The notes under the pieces were generated by a model that saw only the letters and a list, made by a program, of their open reading frames with translations, made no database searches and was not told the DNA's origin. The position numbers and the translations under genes were made by a program. Positions 1 to 6,395 of a DNA stretch of 6,436 nt are shown piece after piece. Source of the stretch: JANOAR01 sp031411235 (GTDB lineage: Bacteria; Verrucomicrobiota; Verrucomicrobiia; Verrucomicrobiales; Verrucomicrobiaceae); the NCBI GenBank assembly GCA_031411235.1, contig JANOAR010000324.1, positions 1 to 6,436 on the forward strand, in the 5' to 3' direction. The stretch's first letter is position 1. Every line of letters starts with the position of its first letter.

Positions 1-125
1 GACTCAACAGCCGCATCCAAGCCATCAAGAGCGCGGCAAGAGGCTTCCGCTCCTTCGCCAACTATCGTGTACGCATCCTCTTCCACTGCGGCAAACTCGA
101 TCTCAAACCCTCAATCGCCCATTAA
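1..125 (+). CDS. ISL3-family transposase, C-terminal fragment (5' end outside window)
   Basis: The third frame reads 40 codons (3-122) to a TAA stop at 123-125. The peptide begins LNSRIQAIKSAARGFRSF and ends with RILFHCGKLDL and a short tail. This matches the C-terminal end of the DDE transposases of the ISL3 group (IS204/IS1001/IS1096/IS1165), where an 'N-[SK]-x-IQ-x-[IV]K-x-x-ARG[FY]R-x-F-x-N[YF]R-x-RI' block sits just before the stop. These enzymes cut and paste their insertion sequence using a DDE catalytic triad, which lies upstream and is not visible here. Whether the element is intact or a remnant cannot be judged. A right terminal repeat should follow within roughly 100 bases, but the matching left end is missing, so I cannot place it. 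The gene converges on dnaE, about 490 bases away. Confidence 0.85.
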   Translation, partial: LNSRIQAIKSAARGFRSFANYRVRILFHCGKLDLKPSIAH

Positions 126-156
126 AACCCGCGTAGAACCCTAATTTGTGGGTTTT
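124..156 (+). terminator. Hairpin just after the transposase stop (possible terminator or IS end)
   Basis: AAAACCC at 124-130 is the exact complement of GGGTTTT at 150-156. Two G-T wobbles and one C-G pair (131-133 with 147-149) extend the stem to about 10 pairs around a 13-base loop. It starts inside the transposase stop codon and its right arm ends in four T. This resembles a weak bidirectional terminator, but the stem is AT-rich at its base and the T tract is short. It could equally be part of the IS right end. Confidence 0.35.
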
Positions 157-613
157 GTCCCAGCGTTCTTATAGCCGACGGATTTGTTGCCCTATTGCGC
201 AATAGTTAACAAAAATGTCGCCATTGCCGCAAGAGCTTTGTTATTGGGGGCAAATCTGTCGGATAACGCGCCTTTACCCGCCGAACCCGACACGCCTGAG
301 CCATGTCTGGAGGATCGGTGGCGGGGCGCGATCTGGCGGCGGCGGAGGTCGCCTTGGGCGGGGGAGACGTAGGTGCCGTGGTATCGGCGCGACTTTTTGA
401 AGGCACCCAGCCTGAGGGACATCTCATTTTTTGAGAAATCGGGCCAAATGTCCTCTGCCAGGGCGGCGGCGCGGGGGGTGGCGGAATCCTGGCATGACGC
501 TGGAATCCTTGATTTTACAAGGTTCGTGCCGCGACGGCGTCCTCCAGAGCCGTTTCACGGTGGCGTCGCTCCGTGGGTTAGCGGCGTGCCGCCCCTCCGG
601 CGCGAAGGCCCGG
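126..613. other. Gene-free stretch between transposase end and dnaE 3' end
   Basis: About 490 bases hold no reading frame I can support. Short frames exist on both strands (for example 206-427 on minus and 373-663 on plus), but they overlap one another, are rich in Arg, Pro, Ala and Gly, and look like GC-rich noise. Visible structure: the dyad at 183-213; G-rich tracts on the plus strand near 330-365 and 463-484; a small hairpin CCTTG-(6)-CAAGG at 507-522; GGAATCCT repeated at 483-490 and 502-509; and CCGT-TTC-ACGG at 550-560. No canonical stem plus U-run terminator is seen immediately after dnaE on its strand. The right end of the ISL3 element probably lies in the first part of this stretch. 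Confidence 0.6.
183..213. repeat. Extended dyad centred on a perfect 14-bp palindrome
   Basis: CTATTGCGCAATAG at 192-205 is a perfect 14-base palindrome. It is flanked by a second pair of arms, TTTGTT at 183-188 and AACAAA at 208-213, which are exact complements. The arms are separated from the core by three bases on the left and two on the right. Such two-tier symmetry is typical of operators for dimeric regulators or of sites for resolvases and other DNA-shaping proteins, and can also be part of IS termini. No adjacent gene start is convincing, so the role is unknown. Confidence 0.5.
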
Positions 614-3600
614 CTACCCCAGCCAGGGCAGCAACTGCTGGACTAGCGCCTTCGACTGCGTGACGCGGAAGCTGTTGCCCATGGCGAGTACGACGTCCCT
701 GCCTGCGCGGCTGCGAATGGTCAGGCGCACGGGGACATCGCCGGGGTACTGGCTCAGAATGCCCTCGATCATGTTCAGGTCGTCTTCGCCGTGTTGGGTT
801 GAGTCCAGGCACAGATTTAGCGTTTGCGCATTGGCTTCGGGCAACTCCTGCGGGCGGGAAAAGTCTTCGTCGGGCACGTCGGGCATGACGCGCACGGTGG
901 CCTTTTTGGGCTTCATGGGCTTTATGTCGCGAGCGGTGAGCCGATTCATCTCGGTGCGCTGGTCTTTGTCCACTCCGCAGCGCACTTCGACGACGTTGCC
1001 TGCGACCAAGTGCTCTTTGCACTTCTCATAGGTTTCGTTCCAGCACATCGCCTCGATGCTGCCCGTGAAGTCTTCCAGCACCAGGGTGCAGAAGGCTCGG
1101 TTATCCTTTTTGGTGTAACGAATGCCCGCGCTGTGAATCAGCCCGCCTACGGTGATGGTGCCTTTCTCGGTGATCTCTTCGATGGCGCTGATCTTGGTGA
1201 AGCGACTGCTCTCGAAGCTGCCGCGATAGTTGTCCAATGGATGCCCGCTGACATAAAATCCGAGTAGCTCTTTTTCAAAAGCGATCAGCTCCATCTTTGT
1301 CCACTCGTCCGTGACTTCGGGCTCGTCGTCCTTCTTTTTGCCGTTCTTTTTGGCGGGCTCGGGCGCTTTGGTCTTGGGCGGTGGAGCCATGCCGAAGTCG
1401 CCGAACAAGCTCGTTTGCCCGCTTTTTTTGTCCTTCTGCGCGGCGGCGGCGGCGGAGACGATTTGATCCAGCCGGGCGAACATGACCTTCCTCGCCTCAC
1501 CAGCGAAGTCGAAGGCTCCGGTCTTGATGAGTGCCTCCAGCGCCTTCTTGTTCACGGCACGCGAATCGAGCCGCGAGGCGAAGTCTTCGACGTTCTTGAA
1601 CGGGCCATTTTTCTCCCGCTCCTCCAGCGCCGAGAGCATGGCACCTTCGCCCACATTCTTGATCGCGCTGAGGCCGTAACGAATGGCGTTGGGCTTGTCA
1701 TTGGGCGCGTCGTCAGTGCGCTCGGGCGAGAACTTGATCGCGCTCTTGTTCACGTCGGGCGGCAGGATTTCGATGCCCATGCGCTGGCACTCGGCGACGA
1801 AGTTGCTGATCTTGTCGGTGTTGTTGACTTCGTAGCTGAGCACCCCGGCCATGAACTCCACGGGGTAGTTCGCCTTCAAATAAGCCGTGCGGTAGGTGAC
1901 GATCCCGTAGGCGGCGGAGTGCGATTTGTTGAAGCCGTATTCCGCAAACGTTTCCAGCACGTCGAAGATTTTGTGCGCCTGCTTTTCCGGGATTTCGTTG
2001 GTCTTGATGCAACCCGCGACGAAGACCAGACGCTGCTGCGCCATCTCCTTCGCGTCCTTTTTCCCCATGGCGCGGCGCAGGATGTCGGCCTGGCCCAGGG
2101 AGTAGCCTGCGAGCAAGTTGGCAGCCTGCTGCACCTGCTCCTGGTAAACCAAGATGCCGTAGGTCTCCTTGGAGATTTGCTCCAGCAGCGGATGCGCGTA
2201 TTCCACTTCCTCGTCGCCCTTTTTTCGAGCGATGTAGCTGGGAATAAACTGCATGGGGCCGGGGCGATAGAGCGCGAGGATAGCGATGACTTCCTCCACT
2301 TTGTCGGGGCCGAGCTGACGGCAGGTGCTGATCATGCCGCCCGATTCCATTTGGAAGATGGCGATGGTCTCGCCGCGCTGCAAAAGCTCGAAGCTGGGTT
2401 TGTCATCCAGCGGCATGTCCGCCGTGAGGAACCCAGGGACGCGCTTCTTGATCCACATCTCGGCCTCGTGAATGACCGTCAGCGTCTTGAGGCCGAGGAA
2501 GTCCATCTTCAACATGCCCAGCTCGGTGAGTGGCTTCATCGCGTACTGCGAGACGATTTCCTCGTCCGCGCCACGCGTCAGCGCGATGAAGGTATCGAGC
2601 GGCTTGTCGCCGATGACGATGCCCGCCGCGTGGATACCCGCGTTGCGCGTGATGCCTTCCAGGAAGGTCGCGTGCCGCCAGAGATCCTGCGCGGCGCTGT
2701 CGGTTTCGATGTAAGCCTTCAGCTCGGGGTTCTTGTCGATGGCACCTTCCACATGCTTCATTTTGCCTGTGGCCGTGTCGAACTTCTCCTCGCCAGTGAG
2801 CGTGATGCCCAGCTCCGTGGGGATCATCTTCGAGAGGCGATCGGCATCACCGTAGCTCCAGCCGAGCACGCGGCCCACGTCGCGCACCACACTCTTTGCG
2901 CCCATCGTGCCGAAGGTGATGATGTGGCTGACGCTGCGGTCACCATACTTCTGCCGCACATACTCGATGACCTCGCCGCGTCGCGTCTGGCAGAAGTCGA
3001 TGTCCACATCGGGCGGGCTGAGTCGCTCGGGGTTGAGGAATCGCTCGAAGATGAGATTGAACTGAAGCGGGTCGATGTCGGTGATGCCCAGGCAGTAGGC
3101 GACCAGCGAACCTGCAGCAGAACCACGCCCAGGGCCAACCGGGATGCCTTGGACTTTGGCCCAGTTGATGAAGTCCCAGACGATGAGGAAGTAGCTGGTG
3201 AAGTTCATCTTCGAGATGATGCCCAGCTCATAGTCCATGCGCTTGTGCAGCACGTCGTCGTCGTTGGCGCGGTCGCGGCCATAGCGCTTCTCCAGCCCCT
3301 CCAGGCATAGCTTTTCCAGATACTCAGTGCGCTCCATGCCGTTCTCGGGCTGGTACTGCGGGTACTTCGCGATGCTCGCGGCGTCGAGCTTAATGTCGAG
3401 CTTGCAGCGCTCGGCGATCTCCAGCGTGGCATCGCAGGCTCCTGGCACCTCGCGGAACAGCGCACGCATCTCCTCGGCGGTTTTGAAGTAAACCTCAGGC
3501 GAATACGACACGCGGTTCTGGTCATGCACGTTCGCGCCTTTGCCGATGCAGATCAGCACGTCGTGGCTCTCATGGTCATCGCGATGCAGGAAATGCACGT

Positions 3601-4315
3601 CATTGGTGGCGACCACGGGGATGCCCATTTCCTTGCCCCAGGCGATGAGTTGCGCATTGCAGCGGCGCTGCTGCTCCATGCCATGGTCGGTGAGTTCGAG
3701 GTAGAAATTCTCTCGCCCGTAGATGTCGCTCAGGTCGCCGATGACTTGCCGCGCCTCGTCGAGCCGGTCGGTCATGATGAACTCATGCACCTCGCTATCG
3801 ACACTGCCGCTGAGGCAGATGATGTCTTTGGCGAACTCGCTCATCGACGCCTTGTCCACACGAGGCTCGTCCATATAGCCGCCATCGAGATGACCGCGCG
3901 TGACCAGCTTGGAGAGATTCTCGAAGCCTAAGTTTGAGCCAGCGAGCAGTGTCAGCTGCGACGAGCGCTTGCGCCCTGTGACCTCCTTTTTCTCGAACAT
4001 TGACCCCGGAGCCACATAGATCTCGCAGCCGAGAATGGGCTGCACCTCCGCCGCCATCGCCCCTGCCTTGGCCGCCGCGATGTCTTCCTTTGAAGCGTCC
4101 TTCAGCTTGTCCGCCGCCTTGCCCGCCGCCTTTTTCATGGCCTTCTGCGTCTCCATGTAGAAGTCGATGGCCCCGTAGATATTGCCGTGATCGGTGAGCG
4201 CCACCGCAGGCATCCGCAGCTCCTGCGCCCGCTTCACCAAGGCGTCGATGCGCACTGCGCCGTCGAGCATGGAGTATTCGGAGTGGACGTGGAGATGAAC
4301 GAAGGAGTCGGGCAT
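614..4315 (-). CDS. dnaE: DNA polymerase III subunit alpha (DnaE1 type)
   Basis: This is the catalytic subunit of the replicative polymerase, a C-family enzyme that copies both strands at the fork. It is 1233 aa (E. coli: 1160) and complete, with an ATG start and TAG stop. The start fits because the PHP domain opens at residue 5 (FVHLHVHS). Domains: PHP, about 5-310; palm, with catalytic Asp 438 and 440 in PPDVDIDF and Asp 605 in KMDFLGL; GPGRGSAAGSL at 394-404; fingers with YGFNKSHSAAY at 793-803; helix-hairpin-helix near 880-940; clamp-binding motif QTSLF at 967-971; a charged linker, 977-1000; OB fold, about 1054-1100; and a C-terminal domain ending LLPWLG. Oddities: an Ala/Lys-rich insertion at about 58-90, two substituted PHP ligand positions (Gln120, Ser171), and a small insertion near 508-525. 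No Shine-Dalgarno sequence precedes the ATG. It lies 85 bases after the RsmB-like gene in the same direction, possibly as one operon. Confidence 0.98.
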   Translation of the reverse strand: MPDSFVHLHVHSEYSMLDGAVRIDALVKRAQELRMPAVALTDHGNIYGAIDFYMETQKAMKKAAGKAADKLKDASKEDIAAAKAGAMAAEVQPILGCEIYVAPGSMFEKKEVTGRKRSSQLTLLAGSNLGFENLSKLVTRGHLDGGYMDEPRVDKASMSEFAKDIICLSGSVDSEVHEFIMTDRLDEARQVIGDLSDIYGRENFYLELTDHGMEQQRRCNAQLIAWGKEMGIPVVATNDVHFLHRDDHESHDVLICIGKGANVHDQNRVSYSPEVYFKTAEEMRALFREVPGACDATLEIAERCKLDIKLDAASIAKYPQYQPENGMERTEYLEKLCLEGLEKRYGRDRANDDDVLHKRMDYELGIISKMNFTSYFLIVWDFINWAKVQGIPVGPGRGSAAGSLVAYCLGITDIDPLQFNLIFERFLNPERLSPPDVDIDFCQTRRGEVIEYVRQKYGDRSVSHIITFGTMGAKSVVRDVGRVLGWSYGDADRLSKMIPTELGITLTGEEKFDTATGKMKHVEGAIDKNPELKAYIETDSAAQDLWRHATFLEGITRNAGIHAAGIVIGDKPLDTFIALTRGADEEIVSQYAMKPLTELGMLKMDFLGLKTLTVIHEAEMWIKKRVPGFLTADMPLDDKPSFELLQRGETIAIFQMESGGMISTCRQLGPDKVEEVIAILALYRPGPMQFIPSYIARKKGDEEVEYAHPLLEQISKETYGILVYQEQVQQAANLLAGYSLGQADILRRAMGKKDAKEMAQQRLVFVAGCIKTNEIPEKQAHKIFDVLETFAEYGFNKSHSAAYGIVTYRTAYLKANYPVEFMAGVLSYEVNNTDKISNFVAECQRMGIEILPPDVNKSAIKFSPERTDDAPNDKPNAIRYGLSAIKNVGEGAMLSALEEREKNGPFKNVEDFASRLDSRAVNKKALEALIKTGAFDFAGEARKVMFARLDQIVSAAAAAQKDKKSGQTSLFGDFGMAPPPKTKAPEPAKKNGKKKDDEPEVTDEWTKMELIAFEKELLGFYVSGHPLDNYRGSFESSRFTKISAIEEITEKGTITVGGLIHSAGIRYTKKDNRAFCTLVLEDFTGSIEAMCWNETYEKCKEHLVAGNVVEVRCGVDKDQRTEMNRLTARDIKPMKPKKATVRVMPDVPDEDFSRPQELPEANAQTLNLCLDSTQHGEDDLNMIEGILSQYPGDVPVRLTIRSRAGRDVVLAMGNSFRVTQSKALVQQLLPWLG
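1403..1417 (-). other. Internal beta-clamp-binding motif in DnaE (QTSLF)
   Basis: These five codons spell QTSLF (residues 967-971), flanked by Gly on both sides. The family consensus for binding the sliding clamp is Q-[LxS/D]-LF, and E. coli alpha carries QADMF at the equivalent place between the helix-hairpin-helix and the OB fold. Position and sequence both agree, so this is probably the contact that tethers the polymerase to the DnaN ring. The functional claim is inferred from the family. Confidence 0.8.
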
Positions 4316-4400
4316 GGGAACGCTGGCTATAAACAGGGCGGAGGACAGCGCAAGGCGGGGTGGGCAACGTTAGCGCTGCCCCCCTTGCTCACGGTCAAGG
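4316..4400 (-). promoter_or_regulatory. rsmB-dnaE spacer with competing stems; weak promoter-like boxes
   Basis: On the minus strand this spacer carries CCTTG (4400-4396), CAAGG (4387-4383) and a second CCTTG (4355-4351). The middle arm can pair with either outer one. The longer alternative is backed by GGGCA/TGCCC (4381-4377 with 4366-4362) plus a G-run/C-run with one bulged A, around a 10-base loop. There is no U-run, so it is not a classic terminator. Promoter-like boxes TTGCGC (4353-4348) and TATAGC (4331-4326), 16 bases apart, precede dnaE but would leave almost no leader. Either a dnaE-proximal promoter or an RNA structure within an operon is possible; neither is proven. Confidence 0.3.
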
Positions 4401-5657
4401 CTACGGGGCTACCACAGGCACGACTACGGCTTTTGCTTTTCTTACCAACCTTGCGGCGTAAAAGCCGTCGTAGCCTTGTTTATTGGGCAACCAGCTCTCT
4501 TCGGCTTCGAGCGCCCACTCGTCGCCTTGGGCCTTCAGGAAGGCTTGCACTTGCATCGTGTTCTCGCTGGGCAGGACGCTGCATGTGGCATAGACGAGCT
4601 TGCCGCCGGGCTTCACCATGCGGCTGTAATCGGCGAGGATCTGGGCTTGTAGGGTGCGCAAGCGGTCGATCTCGACGAGGCTGAGTTTCCATTTGGCATC
4701 GGGGTTGCGGCGCAACACGCCGAGGCCGGAGCAGGGGACATCGAGGAGCAGGCGGTCGGCAGTGTCGTGCAGGCGTTTGATGGATTTGGCATCTTCGACG
4801 GCGCGGGTTTCGATGATGTCGATGCCGTTGCGGGTGGCGCGTTTGCGCAGCTCGTCGAGCTTCCACTGATGGATGTCCATGGCGATGATTTTGCCTTTGT
4901 TTTTCATCAGGCAGGCGAGATGCAAGGACTTGCCGCCAGCGCCGGCGCAGGCATCAATGACGCGGTGGCTGCTCTTCACATCAAGGAAGGGCGCGATGTG
5001 CTGCGAACCTGCGTCCTGCACTTCAAAAAGGCCCGCGCGGAAGGCGGTGCTGGTGAAGACGTTTTTGCGCTCGTTGAGCTGCAGGGCATCGGGCGTGTCG
5101 GGCAGGAGCTTGGTGGAGATGCCTTCTTTTTCGAGGCTGATGGAGAGCGGCTTGGCTTGGAGCTTGAGGGTGTTGGTGCGGAGAAAGACCTCCGCCGGGC
5201 GGTTCAGCGCGCGCAGCATGTCGGGCCAGTCGTCGCCGACTTCGCGACGTGCAATGTCGTTGAGCCAGTCGGGAATGGCGGCGCGGATGGCGGGGGCGAC
5301 GCGCTGTTCTTTGCGGTCGAGCACGTCTTCAACTTCGAGCGATTCGGTCTCGGGGAACTCGGGGGATTCGCCGGTTTTCTGGATGTAGAAGGCACCCCAG
5401 ACGAGCCAGCAATTTTTCACCGTGGCGTGCTCGCGCAGCAGGCAGTCGGCGTCGGGAAGGCCCGCGAGATGCCAGTCCCAGCGCCACCAGCGAACGATCT
5501 CATACACGGCTTCGGCGAAGTGCTTGCGGTCGCGCGCGCCCCACTTGGGATGGGCTTTGAAGCGGCGCTCGATGACTTTATCAACATAGTAACCAGAGGC
5601 GAAGACATCGACGAGGGCTTCGACGATTTGGGCGATGAGATGGCGGTGGAGTTTCAC
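4401..5657 (-). CDS. rsmB: RsmB/NOP-family 16S rRNA (cytosine-5) methyltransferase
   Basis: This SAM-dependent enzyme methylates C5 of a cytosine in rRNA; in E. coli, RsmB (429 aa) modifies C967 of 16S rRNA. The protein is 418 aa and complete. Residues 1-100 resemble the NusB-like RNA-binding domain, with WGARDRKHFAEAVYEIVRW at 39-57. The methyltransferase fold follows: LRTNTLK at 159-165, VQDAGSQ at 213-219, SAM loop DACAGAGGKS at 235-244, acidic SAM contact Asp261, and DVPCSG at 306-311 with Cys309. ATCS at 357-360 supplies Cys359; these are the two cysteines used for catalysis and product release. GYDGFYAARL is at 395-404. The N-terminus most resembles Bacteroidota/Verrucomicrobiota members, so the exact target base is uncertain. 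The start is GTG at 5657-5655, the only plausible one before an upstream in-frame stop, and it lacks a Shine-Dalgarno. It is the first gene of a possible pair with dnaE. Confidence 0.93.
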   Translation of the reverse strand: MKLHRHLIAQIVEALVDVFASGYYVDKVIERRFKAHPKWGARDRKHFAEAVYEIVRWWRWDWHLAGLPDADCLLREHATVKNCWLVWGAFYIQKTGESPEFPETESLEVEDVLDRKEQRVAPAIRAAIPDWLNDIARREVGDDWPDMLRALNRPAEVFLRTNTLKLQAKPLSISLEKEGISTKLLPDTPDALQLNERKNVFTSTAFRAGLFEVQDAGSQHIAPFLDVKSSHRVIDACAGAGGKSLHLACLMKNKGKIIAMDIHQWKLDELRKRATRNGIDIIETRAVEDAKSIKRLHDTADRLLLDVPCSGLGVLRRNPDAKWKLSLVEIDRLRTLQAQILADYSRMVKPGGKLVYATCSVLPSENTMQVQAFLKAQGDEWALEAEESWLPNKQGYDGFYAARLVRKAKAVVVPVVAP

Positions 5658-5780
5658 GGGAGAGCAGCGATGGCGCTTGGCTGGGGGCGGTGCAAGCAGC
5701 GATGCAAAGTCGTTGAAGAGTTGGAATGGCCAAGCATCCTAGTTTGTGTCAAAGCTGCGCGTCTAAAAATACCCACGACT
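5658..5780. promoter_or_regulatory. Divergent promoter region between rsmB and the DUF4126 gene
   Basis: Both flanking genes start outward from these 123 bases, so both promoters should lie here. On the minus strand a perfect TTGACA box occupies 5752-5747. The bases 16-18 further on (around 5730-5723, CCATTC) are a poor -10 match, so the rsmB promoter is only suggested. On the plus strand TTGAAG at 5713-5718 precedes weak AT-rich candidates near 5735-5745 for the DUF4126 gene. AGCAGCGATG occurs twice, at 5663-5672 and 5695-5704, and GCTTGGC (5675-5681) is complementary to GCCAAGC (5729-5735). No Shine-Dalgarno is seen before either start. Confidence 0.4.
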
Positions 5781-6395
5781 ATGCAAACACTTGAACAACT
5801 TGGTCTTGCCCTTGGCCTCGCCTCGCTCGCGGGGGTAAATCTCTACCTCACGGTGCTGATCACGGGCACGATGGTGCATTTTAATCTGCTGCACCTGGCG
5901 GATAAATACGAAACGCTCGGCGTGCTGGCGCACCCGTGGATTATCGGTGTCGCGGGAGCGATGTTCTTGGTGGAGTTCTTTGCCGACAAGGTGCCGTGGG
6001 TGGACTCGCTGTGGGACAGCATCCACACCTTCATTCGGCCCGTCGGGGGCACGCTGCTGGCGGTGCAGGCGCTGGGCCATATGGATCCGCACATGCAGGT
6101 GATCTCGGCGCTGCTCGCGGGCGGTGCTGCGCTGACGACCCACACGGCCAAGGCGGGCACACGGCTGTTGATCAATCACTCGCCAGAGCCTGCCTCGAAC
6201 GTGGCGATGAGCCTAGCGGAAGATGCGGCGGTGGTCGGTGGCTCGGCTTTGACTTATTTCGCGCCAGTGGTGGCACTGGGGGTCTTCATCGTGCTGCTGG
6301 TGGTGCTGTGGATGGTGCTGCCCAAGGTCTTCCGAGTGATCGCGGGGAGTGTGCGGTTTGTGCGGGAGAAGGTAGGTGGTGCGCTGCGGGCTTGA
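5781..6395 (+). CDS. DUF4126 family multi-pass membrane protein
   Basis: This is a 204-aa integral membrane protein of unknown function. The family signature is clear: AGVNLYLTVL at 17-26, HPWIIGVAGAMFLVEFFADK at 51-70, VPWVDSLWDSIHTFIRP at 71-87, then HTAKAG at 121-126 and INHSPEPASNVAMSLAED at 131-148. Hydrophobic stretches at about 8-30, 52-68, 86-99, 105-120 and 150-181 suggest four to six membrane passes, and the tail is basic (VRFVREKVGG at 191-200), probably cytoplasmic. The ATG at 5781 is chosen because homology begins there; the open frame continues upstream antisense to rsmB, but with no nearby start codon. No Shine-Dalgarno is present. It is divergent from rsmB and its role cannot be inferred from its neighbours. 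Confidence 0.93.
   Translation: MQTLEQLGLALGLASLAGVNLYLTVLITGTMVHFNLLHLADKYETLGVLAHPWIIGVAGAMFLVEFFADKVPWVDSLWDSIHTFIRPVGGTLLAVQALGHMDPHMQVISALLAGGAALTTHTAKAGTRLLINHSPEPASNVAMSLAEDAAVVGGSALTYFAPVVALGVFIVLLVVLWMVLPKVFRVIAGSVRFVREKVGGALRA

Noticed and set aside
206..427. Small minus-strand frame (73 codons) downstream of dnaE
   Set aside because: It is basic and Pro/Ser/Ala rich, with no recognised family, overlaps another frame of similar length, and lacks a ribosome-binding signal; not supportable as a gene.
340..484. G-rich plus-strand tracts considered as G-quadruplexes
   Set aside because: Most G runs are only two long and follow the general GC richness; nothing specific ties them to a function.
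373..663. Plus-strand frame (96 codons) overlapping the dnaE 3' end
   Set aside because: It starts at GTG, is rich in Arg, Pro and Ala, and runs into the dnaE coding region on the opposite strand. No family recognised; most likely noise.
1423..1429. Run of seven A on the dnaE coding strand just before the clamp-binding motif, considered as a programmed frameshift or slippage site as in dnaX
   Set aside because: The codon phase (AAA AAA AGC after a C) does not form the A AAA AAG heptamer, no stimulatory stem was evident, and a -1 shift would run on about 50 codons instead of giving a tidy product.
1415..3310. A 631-codon open frame on the plus strand, antisense to dnaE
   Set aside because: It lies wholly inside dnaE on the opposite strand, has no recognisable domain, and its composition (Val, Asp, Ala, Leu, Arg, Glu rich) is what GC-rich codon bias gives when read in the complementary frame.
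4767..5780. The plus-strand open frame that extends about 338 codons upstream of the DUF4126 start
   Set aside because: This part is the reverse strand of the RsmB-like gene. Family homology begins at the ATG at 5781, so the extension is a shadow and not a fusion protein.
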